Below are positions 45,590 to 61,728 of a DNA stretch of 64,000 nt, piece by piece. Made by a program: the position numbers and the translations under genes. The notes under the pieces were generated by a model that was not told the origin of the DNA, did no database searches, and saw nothing but the letters and a program-made list of their open reading frames with translations. Each line of letters begins with the position of its first letter. Positions within the stretch are counted from its first letter, which is position 1. Source of the stretch: Gamsiella multidivaricata (Eukaryota; Mortierellomycota; Mortierellomycetes; Mortierellales; Mortierellaceae); the NCBI RefSeq assembly GCF_025024155.1, contig NW_026251729.1:414867-478866 (forward strand), given 5' to 3'.

Positions 45590-47103
45590 TTACTTCTGAT
45601 CGTCGTAGACAGCCTTCTCCTCCTTATACTTCTGAAGAGCAGCGTGCGATGCCTGGTTGTAAGGAGTCTTCACAGAGTCGGAAGCCTTGGACCAAGCCTC
45701 AGCAAATGCCTTAGCTTGCTCATTAACTGGCATATTGGCGTACTCGCCTGACTTGCGGAGATCCTGAGCAAAGCGGAAGAATCCGCTGAGAGGGCGCTTG
45801 GGGGCATTGGGATCCTTGAGCGAGGGCAGACCCTTCTTGCCGGTAGCACGAAGAGCCTGGCGGCGAGAGTTCTCAAGCTTGAACTCTGCTGGGGTCAACT
45901 GTTGAAGTCGTTCTTCCGTCTCCTTCTTGAATCGCTCGAAGTCAGCCCTGTACTTGTCCTCGTAGACCTGACACAAAGAGACAAAAAAAAAGATAGGGCG
46001 TTAATCGTACTGAAAAGCTGATAAACACAATGCCGGCCCCGAAGGAGGCGAAAAACCCGGTCATGGTGAATAGCGCACCTGCTTCTCCTCGGCGCTGAGC
46101 TGCTTCCAGAGAGCGGAGGCCGCGGCAGTCTCCGCTGTAGGCACAATGCTCTTTCCAGAGGCCTTGACATTGTCCAAGTGCTCCATGTAGAACAGGGTCC
46201 ACGAAGTGTTGGGTCGCTTTGGCATGGGGAGAGGCTCGACTATCGACATGAAAAAAAAGGATGTCCAGCGTGATCAGTGATGATGGTTCGTTTATATTCC
46301 GGATGCAGTATTGACCCACTTCCCACGCGGCTCCTGGGTTGATCCTGTCCTCTTCTTGACAGTGCCCTGACTCCACCCAAAAGTGGGCCAGCATATGTCA
46401 ATAACTTCCTGTCTGAAGAAAGCTGATCCCAGTGACACTCTTTACAGCCCTACGACTAGCCTTTGTTCGTATTAGTCGTGTGAGGAGCCTTGCCAGTGTT
46501 GACGCTAATTAGCTAGGTGCGACGCCATATGCAATCATGAGCGGGTGTCGAAAAAACTTGATTCAGGTAGGGACCCGCCTTGATCATCCAAATTGCACAA
46601 CTAAATGAGATCGCTGGCTTCACAGCACGCGCGAATGATCCTTGTCCGGTCACTTCCGGTTTGCTGGCCCTCCAACTCCTGCAATGTTCCGTCCTAGTAC
46701 CTAAGTGTTATATTGACGCCACTGCTGTTTCGTTCATCGTCAAGAGGTCTGGCTGACTGTTGCTGGGCTGAGTGGGTCCGATCACGATCATGTAGTCTGA
46801 TGTTGACTGGAGTAGATGATGTGCACATGAGTTGGATCGCAGCATACTTTTCTTAGGCTTGGACTTGGGAGCGTCGGCCTTCTTGACCTTGGGGGCCTTC
46901 TCGGTCTTCTCGGCCTTGGTAGCCTTGGTGGTCTTGGTGGCCTTGGTGGCCTTGGTCGACTTTGCGGAGTCGGTCTTCTTCTTGGTCGCGGTCTTGGAGG
47001 CGGCGGTCTTGGAGACAGCGGCCTTCACGGCCATAGTGCGGATGGCGCCCACAGACGCGACCGAGGAGATCTGCAGGGAGCGGAAGGCTGAAAGCGAGAA
47101 CAT
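45590..47103 (-). CDS. Mitochondrial two-HMG-box DNA-packaging protein (Abf2/TFAM-like)
   Basis: Three exons: 47103-46848, 46239-46079, 45967-45590; all phases agree and give 264 aa. Introns are 609 and 111 bp; the second donor is the unusual GTGCGC. The N-terminus (MFSLSAFRSLQISSVASVG) is Arg/Ser/hydrophobic without acidic residues, as expected for a mitochondrial presequence. A Lys/Thr/Ala-rich linker to residue ~85 resembles a histone H1 tail. HMG box A (about 91-165) begins PKRPNTSWTLFYMEHL and includes ALWKQLSAEEKQVYEDKY. Box B (about 193-264) begins NAPKRPLSGFFRFAQDLRK. Abf2/TFAM coats and bends mtDNA and sets copy number. The lysine-rich linker before box A is longer than in Abf2. Four ACGCGT boxes lie in its upstream region. 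Confidence 0.9.
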
Positions 47104-47202
47104 TTTGACGATAATGAGAAAGAAGTGTGGGAAGGACGAAAACAAAAAGAACAGTCTTGAGAAGGGGGCCAATAAGAAAAAAAAAAAGTGCGAAATTTAT
47201 GG

Positions 47203-47553
47203 ACGCGTAATTTCCGCGTATAAACCGCGCTTTCCTCGAAAGAACTGTCGAAGGGATAATAAACACGATGTGGTGGCTGCACGACCGAGAGGACGGTATC
47301 GCGAAGAAAGTCAATAGGGGGGCGGTGGAGACAGGGGTGGACAGGGCTCCCGCTTGCTCGGACGCGATATAAAGACAAAGGACACGGTTTACCTATGCGT
47401 GTTAGCTTAAGGGTTTCTTTGTGTGACGTATCGCGTTTCGCTCTGACGCGTTACACGCGGCATGTCCGGTGAGGCCCGTACGCGTCTAGAATAAATAAAA
47501 TAACTAAAAAGACTACCTGCAACGGTTTAAAGATAAGGGCATTCCCCACGCGT
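47203..47553. promoter_or_regulatory. Cluster of four ACGCGT (MCB-type) boxes upstream of the HMG-box gene
   Basis: The palindrome ACGCGT occurs at 47203-47208, 47446-47451, 47480-47485 and 47548-47553, 100 to 450 bp upstream of the ATG at 47103. A CCAAT motif is at 47169. ACGCGT is the MluI cell-cycle box bound by MBF in ascomycete yeasts. Regulation in this organism is inference. Confidence 0.5.
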
Positions 47554-49180
47554 CTAGCATTAAAAACTATAATTCCCTGGCTTCTCAGTAGACACAGGAA
47601 TTATGTCGAGCTCAATCCTCTGCATTGCTAAGCTATATATGACATTTTATGTCCTGCAGGCGCCGCTATTCCTTCGCGAACTAAGATCAAGATCCCCCCT
47701 GCACAATGAGAATTTCAGGCCAACAGCAAAGGATGTAATAGAAAAACATGATTTACTCCTCCCCCGTCCCCTTTTTAAGCCGTTACCATAGGATACACTG
47801 TACAGGACTAGGAAAAAAACCAGTTCGCCAGTACTAAGAGCACTTTCTTCACCGCCCTCCAGCCCTTGTGCTCACCTTAGGGTCTATTTTCTAGTTTGCT
47901 TGTCCCTAAAAGACTCGTGTAACACAAGCCCTTCATATCAGCAACTACGAATAGGATGGAGGATGTCAAGCACAAACTCTTCTCGGCATTACCCTTGTTA
48001 TCCTTAGCAAGAATTCTTCTAGCCCCTGTATCTCCACACCCATGCATACCAAAGCGCACTTGAGCTCGCCTTGAGTTTGGCAGATTCCTCAGGAAGTGAT
48101 TCTCTGATGGACGGTGATCCCAAATAATACAAAGGTGCCAAACGCGAGTTCATCAAAAAGAGCGACAAGGTCTCATTATTGCCCTCATCTACATCCCATA
48201 CAATCCTAGTAATTCCATGCTAACCCGTCTCTGCTGGCCGTACCTGTTATTCTCAGCTTCCCATTTCGCCTCATGCCTCAGATTATCTCCCTCAAGGATG
48301 GCAGAACTGAATTTATCATTGTTGGTCTTTTTTATTGATGGAAACCACTGTGCGTGTCCCTGCATACTGTTGCAGATCCCATGGATGTTCAGTCGCGTAC
48401 CTGCAATCACCCTCTATACTCTTTACTATTTCTTTTTCGGCCACCGATCAGATGAGGAGAGCAGTATTTCTAATCTTCATTATCACCTCTTCACAAAGTA
48501 ATAAAGCAGATTGCTTATTGTTGGTGGTCTTGCCTTTGGTTCTATGGTATCAAAAAAATAGCACTGGCTACAGTTCGGTTCAAGATATTTTCCGCACTTC
48601 CCTCTGCCCTTCATCCCCTCCTCCTTGTCAATATTTTTCTGGCCATATAAGCGAAACATCCGCACCACTAAAAAAAAAAAAAAAACTGCCGTCAATTACG
48701 AGCCAGAGCTTCAGAGGCTAGTCGATGAGCCATGGGACCTTGAAGAACAATCCCTAACTTCGGACTTCACGGTAGAATAGCAGGACCAAGGCTACGGGTG
48801 ATACTGCCGCTAAAAAAGACGGATCACGACAGGCAGATAAACTCGCACGAATGATAGCCACAAATAAACAGGGCAGCATACGCATTGGCGGCACCACATT
48901 CGACCCCGCCTGCATGCTCCATTTAGCCTCAGCATAACTGCAGCAGCTCCACCCCCACCTCCAACTCCATCCTTAATGCCCTCCCTTCCCCCCTTCTGGC
49001 CCTCCGCACCTCACCCTGCCTGAACTTTTCTTCCTCCCATCCTATTATAAGTCACAGTGACCGCAGTTTGCCGCGTTCCGATTTTTTCTCTTGGGATTCT
49101 TTTCAACTGTGAAAATGATTTCGGATCCGATCCACCCATCTACATCTACTCTTTACTGACCACCACCTCCTTTGCTCTCC

Positions 49181-49221
<41 letters not shown>

Positions 49222-49466
49222 GGTCTGCGTGTCTTACCCTCTCCATCTCTCCTACTTCTACTGTCTCTTATTCTAGCTATTGACAACTACCAAAGATCAC
49301 ACAACTCCACCTTGGTTTTATTTTCTTTTCTCCCTTCTCCATCTGCCTTGCACCTTCTCATCACAGCCTCCGACTTTCGTCCAGGAGTTTGCATCACTGG
49401 TTCGAACTGGTCGACAGTAAAAGCGCACATTGCCCCTCGCACCATCTACCCATCCGTCTATCCAAT
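47554..49466. other. Intergenic region of 1.9 kb with A and T homopolymers
   Basis: No gene recognised. A 15-nt A run lies at about 48669-48683 and a 35-nt T run at 49185-49219 inside the probable leader of the kinase gene. The last 300 bp before 49467 are C/T-rich. Short frames at 48189-48501 on both strands could be retroelement debris but show no diagnostic motif. Confidence 0.5.
49185..49219. repeat. 35-nt T homopolymer
   Basis: Longest homopolymer in the window, about 250 bp upstream of the kinase ATG. Confidence 0.9.
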
Positions 49467-54231
<4,765 letters not shown>

Positions 54232-54440
54232 TGGCGGCGCTTAGCAGTACCATGTCCATCTCTCTCGTTATTTGCGTGCTTTTTGTTCACTAAAAAACTG
54301 CTACATACGATAATACCCCTAATACAAAATAAATATAAACGGCAAGGTAAACGTCATTAACCAACAAAGGGTAGCTTTATTATTGTAAGAGTAAATCGCG
54401 AAAGGGTATATCTTCGAAAAGAATAGGCATAAAAGTTCGC

Positions 54441-57400
54441 TCATTTCTTGAATCGTTGCATGATATGGGTCTCGGCCTCGATCCTGATGGTCCGAGGCTG
54501 CTGCTGCTGCTGCTGCTTTTGTTTCTGTGCATGAGCCTGTTGCTGTTCTCGAGAAGGTGTATTCCTGAGCTGATTCAATGTCCAAGGCGACAGATCCAGC
54601 ATCGATAGCTTTCTCATATCCCATCCGTTTCCGCCAGTACCTCTTTGATCGCCGTTGACTGAGTGGTGGCTATCATGGTTGCTATTGCTGTGAATGCTGT
54701 ATGAATATCCTTCAGTCGGCCCTGTCGATTGTACTGGCGCAAATCCACTCTGACTGCGGCTTAAACTTTTGTCCCTCAGGTATGCATTTGACGACGACAT
54801 GGACGACAGTGATGAGTTCGAAGAGGTGTTGGATCCATTCGAGAGTGTTGACGACGTCGAAAGGACGGAGAGGCCACGGGTGACCCTACCGCTGTGCTGG
54901 AACATGCCTCTCTCCTTAGCGCCCTCATGCCCAGCGTCATTATTGTTTCCAGCACCGCTACTCAGCTTGGCTATGTTGCGGGCCAGAACCCCCTCCAATC
55001 GCTCCGTCCAGGGCTGCATCCGATCAAACATCTCGGGCCATTGCAGTTCAATCAGTGTATCATTGAGTGTGATGCCATTTTCAATCGCCTTGATCGCCTC
55101 CTGCTTAAAGTCCTTGAACGGATCCACATATTGAATAGACTGCTGCTGTTGCTGAGGTTGCTGGTACTGGTAGCGTGGGTTCGAAGGGTACGCGGGCTGC
55201 TGATGCTGCTGATACTGCTGCTGCTGCTGCTGCTGCTGACCGTTTCCATAGAACGCCTCCAAAAATGGTGTCTGTCGATTATCGTAGACCTTGAACCGCA
55301 TCAATGTCTGGTTCACAGCCAGTGCTCGTACAAAGGCCTCCACGTCATTGAGCGACCCCTCCAGCCGATCAAATGCCAGCGACCGGATGCTTGAGTTCGA
55401 TTTCAGTCCCCTGGCAACCACCTCGATATCTGCGGAGATAAAGTACAGGATCTGAAGCGTCTTGTTCGTCATCATAAACCGTAGGAACGCCTCACGCGTG
55501 ACCCGAGCCAAAGTAGCTGCCGCAGAAGGATAGACAACGTTGAGTGCGTCGAAGTTCTGACCGAGATTGAGGTGCTGGAGCGATGTGTTTTGACAGAGCG
55601 CATTTAAAATCATAGTGATGCCTTGGTGAGTCAAGCAGTTGCTTCCGATATCCAGTCGCTCGATACAACAGGGCTTGGATTCCAGGCTTTGGGCCAAGAT
55701 ACGCGCCACATGGTCATCGACGCCTGTCGCATTCAAATGAATAAACCGCAAGTAGTTTTGCGGCGTTCCTGCAATTCCGTACGGCCTAGGTGCTTGGGGT
55801 ACGTCCTGCCGCTGCTGTTGCATAGATTCGCCTCCCTCTTGCATGTATGATGAGTTGGGATAGATTCTTGCGAGTATTCTCAGGATCTCGCGAGGCTTAA
55901 ACAGGCGGATGCACCTCCTCAGATCCAGCTTGGTCAGCACGTTAACGTCCAGAAGTCCAATTAGATACCGCGCCGCACTCTCTGTAAGGCCTGCATCAGA
56001 GAGTTGTAGCACCTTGAGCTTTGAATTAGTAGCGATTGATTCCTGTGCCTTCATGGACGGAAGGGTATACGACTCCTTGATGGCCGTAAGTGCCAGATGG
56101 CCATTCAAAAAATCCGTTTGCTGATACCACGGCTTGTCTATCGATGGTGCCATATGCGAGGTTCTGATCATCGAATTGACCACCAAAAAGCTCTCCGCAG
56201 GCCCCATCTCCAACTGCCCTGGCTTGTCGTGCTTCCGCGGTAAGGGTGCTGATATTGAAGGCGACGAGGGAGGGGGTATTTCAAGTCGCAGCTGCATGAT
56301 GATCCTGCCGAGACTCTGGATGCTACTTGTGGTCCAACCGTTCGTTGCAAGATTCAGGTATTCTAGCTGCGGCTCTAACTTCCAGGACGGGCTGTAGTTC
56401 TCAATCATTCTGTCCAAGGCCTTGGCAGCAGAATCCCGGAATCCAGTGCTCTCCAGATTCAAAAGCGAGAGGTTGGGTCCCAACGCATCAATTATAAAAG
56501 CCAGCGTCTCGTCTCCGATCTCATTCATTCCCAAATCCAGCTGGACCAGGGCCTTCTCTCGCGTCAAAAAGGCTGCCAGCAGCCGTCCGCCGACGGGTGA
56601 GATACCATTGTTGTAGAGGTTAATACTTCGCAGAGTCTTTCGTAAATGAGTTTGTTCTGTGATAAGGCCGATACCCTCGTCTCGAATGCCCATCCCTGGC
56701 AAGCTGAGCTCGGCAAGGGCGCGAAAATTCGTCAGCAGGTTCTTCAAGAAGGTGAGTGAAGGGTTGCGTCCAGCCCCATGACCGATGCTGAGACTCGTAC
56801 TGATATAGTTGCCAGACTTTTCAGCCGCCGAAAAATCCAGTGAGCCCACGTTTTCCAAGTGCAACGCTTTGATTCCATATGCCTGAGAGAGCGGCTGGGG
56901 CTGCTTGGTCGAGATTTTGAGCAGTAGCGACGGAATGTTGATCAACCGCAGAGTTCCGATCTTGGAGCCATAGATAATGCGAAGTAGAGGGTCGTATTTC
57001 TTGCCAAAAGTTACGAGCTTCCTGGACGTTGATTCTGACTTTTGTTTGCCACCATCTAGTACCAACGTCCTGATCTTAGAATCCTGAATGGCCTGGACAA
57101 ATCTCTGAAGATCACTCTCGTTGAACGACCATTTGAGCCCGACGTTGAGCTCCTGCAGGTTGTGGGCCTTGCTCATGATTTTGTAGAGTTGGTTGGCATC
57201 TTGAGCAGACCTGAGTTGAACTGCAGCTCGACCAGTCCGGAGATCATATTGTCCGCCAAGACCTGAGAGCTCCTGCTGGAACAAGAGCTCATTCTGATGA
57301 TGGATCGTCGATCGGTAGTGTTCCTCGCAGACCCACTTGACATGTCCTCGACTGGTAACGATTTTATATAGACCAGCAAGGCTCAGCAAGTCCTGCGGAG

Positions 57401-59602
57401 GGATCCTGATATAAGTCTGGAGCTGTCGAATATTTGTTCCGTCAAAGTACTCCACGAGATCCTGCATGCTGCCGTTGTTGTCTGGCGAGTCCATGGGATC
57501 GAGCGAGTCGAGATAGTCGATCGTCTCCGTCAACCTTGTATCCAAAATCTGATTTTTCAAGATTTCTTGGCCCACAGGGTTGCCGTGATAGGCGCTGTTG
57601 GCGTCGTTTTGCTGTTGAGCTTGCTGTGGCAAGGATAAAAGCGGCGAAATAGAGACCGAGCCACAATTGACACCCTTCCGCAACATGTGAGAGAGACTTC
57701 TGATGAACGCACCGTACTTTTCAAAGAACTCCACAGGATGCTCGATCTCATAACCCTCGTGCTCCACAAAATGAATGCTGTTCAAGCCGGAAGACCGTAG
57801 AGGTCTCGTGTGATGTCCGCATTCGCACAGGAAATGCAGCCGGAACTTTCTTTGATCGCTTGCGGGTACAAGTTTAGCAGGATTACTCTGATCTAGGATC
57901 AAGACAGGGAGGACAATAAACAAGCGCGCCACTGGGTTCTCGTGAGGCTCATGGTTCTGGGTCAGGACAGCTTGGACCTTATTTTGGATAAGAGTAGCTC
58001 TATTCATGATCTTGGCCGACATCTGAAGAGATTCCCGTGCCAAGGCGTGGTTCATTTTTGCGTACGCTAACGTTTGATCCTGTGCGCGGCGTAATTTCAT
58101 TTTTAGATCCTTGACCGTTGTATCGTTCTCTGAATTTGTTTCAGTTTCCGCGGGAAGACGAAGGCTCATCCGTTCAAGCTGACCTGGAGGATTTTGGTGA
58201 TGAGAGAACGATTCAAATGGCTGCTGGGTAGTAAAAGAGCTGGCGGTCGGAGATGAAGCCAACAAAGCTCTTCCCTCTGGATCCAATGCTTGAGGCGCAT
58301 GTGCAATAGAGGGCCGATGGAATGGTTGAGTTGATATAGATGACGAGGATGCGATGCTTTGGGGCCGTGGAGGGATAGGTGGACTTGTTGCTACGCTGAG
58401 TGGGTGAGGAGGCGGCAGATATTGCTGCTGATGCTGTTGGTGCTGCTGGTGCTGCTGTCGGTACGGCTGCTGGTACAGTTGGTAGGGCTGCTGCTGATAC
58501 TGATGTTGGTACTGTTGCTGCAGCTGATACTGAGCCGCGTACGCCTCCATGGGCTGACCTGGCAGGGGTGGCAGTGGATGCGAGTTGTAAGAAGTCACTG
58601 GCTGGTAGCTACCGTCGGCAATATAAACTGAGGACTTGCGCACTCCTGTTGGAGAGGCAGGATCTTCGTACTGCTGTTGCTGAGGAGGCGGAGTGGAAGG
58701 TTGCTGAGTGGTATCTTCATATTCATCGAGTAATGCAATTGGCATTGTATGAACGGTCTGGGCAGTGCGAAACAGCGGCTCTGATGCGATTGACTCCGTG
58801 GACACGCCCCTGGGATGTATCCCATTGCTGATTCCTTGAGAAGACTTGTCGGTATCTCCGGGCCGCGTATTTTCATTCAGCGCTATATCCAGACTGGGTC
58901 CCAGTTCTATTGGTGACCTCTGTTCTATCTTCAATGATTTTGACGATATGGAATCAACAGAGGCGGTCCGTCCTCGCAGGTTTGGCGTAGCAGCTCCATC
59001 TGTGTTCGTGGTTTTATTTGTAGTCTCCGAGACTGGGGACAGGGCTGCTGTCAGAGAAGGCCGAACAATGGACAGAGGCGCAACAGAGATTGGAGACAGT
59101 GACCTTGGTGAAGCTACACTGCTAGTAAAGGATGACGCGGGAGTTATAGGCGCAGTCGACTGCGGCGAGGGGATGTTGATGGGCACGCTGGACGTTAGGG
59201 CAGGGGTTTCCTCGGAGCCGGGGCCAACAACGACATCCAGGATGCAGTCCTCGTAGTATGCGATGCGGGGAGGTTCGATTCTACAACGAGAAATACGCGT
59301 GAGCAATTCAGTTTGTGGAATTCAATGCCAGACGCGTGTCTTCTGTGGAGAAGGAACATATAGGGCAGCCAACAAGCCATTCATTCGTTTCTTTTGCATT
59401 TCTGCAACATGTACCTGCGATCATTCTCATCGGTCATGAATGGCACTCCGACACGATTGTACTGGAACCGCCTTGCATTCCCAAAGATATCCTGAGCGTC
59501 CTGGAGGAGAATATAGACCTGACCGTTACGCTCTCTGGCCTGTATTCTCTCGACAATACCGTTGAGCCGAATATGCTGGATGTAGAGCTTTGGAGGGGGC
59601 AT
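54441..59602 (-). CDS. Large RNI/LRR protein of 1,675 aa (Mortierella-type family, unknown function)
   Basis: Two exons, 59602-59415 and 59280-54441, joined in phase. Residues 1-~85 form a compact N-terminal block (MPPPKLYIQHIRLNGIVERI ... RIAYYEDCILDVVVG). Then come ~330 residues of Ser/Pro/Gln-rich sequence with Tyr/Gln repeats. A conserved-looking block around residues 480-600 contains RLFIVLPVLILD, HFLCECGHHTRP and EGYEIEHPVEFFEKYGAF; I associate this with large LRR proteins in Mortierellaceae, from memory and not checked. The C-terminal half carries ribonuclease-inhibitor-type LRRs, e.g. LRSINLYNNGISPVGGRLL, LVQLDLGMNEIGDETLAFI and IERLDIGSNCLTHQGITMI. The tail has Gln tracts coded by CAG/CAA. 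No NTPase P-loop is seen, so it is not an NLR. AATAAA on the minus strand at 54381-54376. Role unknown; a binding scaffold is inferred. Confidence 0.85.
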
Positions 59603-61728
59603 GGTGACCACGACACTCAGGACACAAGATAGACAGAAGAGCTGCGGAGGAGGTTAGGGAACAGATGGCACTGTAGTTGTATGAGGGCTGCAGGAAAATC
59701 AGGCGAAGCAGAAGTGCAGGGAGATGGACTCGACGCTGAGGTTGGGGGAGGAGGAAAGTGGTAGAGTGGAGCGGAGTCAAAGTAGGAAGCATGAAGGCAT
59801 GGAACAATGGCACGAAAATGAAACCAGCAGACCACGCCCTGTTTGCGGGCCCATGGGCGTGATTTTGTTGTTTGCTTGGTCCATTGTGCAACCTCATTGT
59901 TGACCACTTGCGAGCCAAACCCGAGAGACCAGCACTGGCACGCATCCGAAGGTTCGATTCTTGCCTCATGGACAAACATAATTTTTTCATCGCCACACGA
60001 GTTGTACAAAAGCAGCCCCAAGAGTATCTCTACTCTTCTTGTCTACTTCATCTTTTTTAAAAAATCTAGACTGGAATAAGGGATGATGATGCTGGTCCTA
60101 CAGCAGTGTCTTCTCTTCCACATGCGTGCACACAGTTGAACCCTCGCCTTTTCTTTAAATTGCATTTGCAGCAGACTCTTCAGTCAAATAGCTTATTTTC
60201 TAGCTCATAGATTTGTACGTGATTCCAAAGTAACTTTATTTCAATGTCACCAAGTTCATTCGGTGGTTTTCTTTATCAATATCGCTCATAAGTGAGATGC
60301 TGGACAGTGATTTATACCTGCATTTCATTTCGTCTCGCCCTTGCGGACCCGTGAACCCATGCCACCAGGAGGAGGAGGCGAATCAATCTCACAGACGCAA
60401 CAGAACCTCACGTCGACATCAACAACCAACACCAACGCTGCAATGTCAAATTATAAAAAAAAAAAAATCAGGACAGCCGACGGTTTCAAGAAGGCGTTTC
60501 TCAGACATATTGACATCCATAAGCGCTGTCGACCCAGGGATACGATCTACAGCCAGGGTTCTATAGTATATACCTGAGTAGATGACATTGCGTACATACA
60601 ACATCTCGGTTTTGGGGGACTCAGACAATCACGAGCAAAACTTATACCAAAAAAAACATGAAGCTCATGGAAACAGCCCAGAGGTTCGATGTCCCGCCAT
60701 CGTCACACGGGGGGGGGGGGGGGACTCACAAATCACCATCAGCACTTCGAGCCGCATGTATGCCATCCCCCCTCCCCAGCTCATTGGTGATATATTAGTA
60801 AGAGTGCTGGACTCAATAGCGGGACTCGTTTGAGATCTAATCGCGTTCACTAGCAGCGATGGAAGAGCATTTACGGGTATCCTCTAAGAAAGACACACCC
60901 AATTCGCAGAAAGCAAACTAGGAAGGCAGAAATGGATACCGCAGTCAACGCGAGCATCAACGGGATCCGGCAAACCCAAGCGGAGGACCAAGGTAGCCGT
61001 CGCTCTTTGTTGGTAATCGGAGATGATTAGTTTGACTTAAGCAATGGTGCCTTTATCTTCGTCAAAACGTTTTATTCCAAGGCTAAACGAGCTAGCAAGT
61101 GCGGATCAAATTCTACTGCTTACATGGACTTCTGTAAAGACTCACAACATCAAACAGCCCTAACTTCTTGTCTCTTTCTCTCTCTTTCTCTTTCTGCAAT
61201 TATAGGCAGAGACAATGAGTGTGTTACTTTGCTGTGCAAATTCCAGACAAGCATCTCCATTTGCCATGCGAAAGTTACTACGAAAGACGATCCGTGATAA
61301 TCTATGTCCGACTTCTGGATGCGAAGACCAACGGCCGAAGGAGAAGCCGCGATGATAACGCTGCGGTGCCATGGCAGGAAAATTAAAAGTGACCCAAGAC
61401 CATTGACCGTGAATATTCTAAGAAAAATGAAGCCCTCCGTGGAGGGAAGGCAGTAAAAAAAAAAAGACCTGCAAGTAATCTGTCTTGTCTTTTGTGAGTT
61501 ACGTACAAAGACAGGTTTGTGTAACAGGCCATGGAGACGTATTGTTAATAATTCATTCGGCTGTGCACCAGTCAAATATTAAAAGACGTAACCAGTAGGT
61601 CTCTGTGTATGTAGCCCGAGGAATGTCCCGGTGGTGTTTTGGTGGGAGGCGAGAGAAGTGAGGAATGGATCGCACTCTGGAGCCAAGTTAGCCTTTTCTT
61701 TTTTTCTTTTTTTCTTTTTTTTATTCGT
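59603..61728. other. Intergenic region of 2.1 kb with a G homopolymer
   Basis: It lies between the 5' end of the RNI gene and the 3' end of the Ras gene. A 15-nt G run is at 60709-60723 and a 12-nt A run near 60455-60466. Short frames at 60297-60577 and 61150-61575 have no recognisable motif. 59640-59800 is purine-rich on the plus strand, i.e. a pyrimidine-rich leader for the RNI gene. Confidence 0.5.

Noticed and set aside
48189..48501. Retrotransposon endonuclease fragment
   Set aside because: Frames on both strands are short and none shows catalytic motifs; not enough to call.
54894..55394. Plus-strand 166-codon frame inside the RNI gene
   Set aside because: Leucine runs arise from the antisense of CAG (Gln) codons; it lies wholly inside a well-supported exon.
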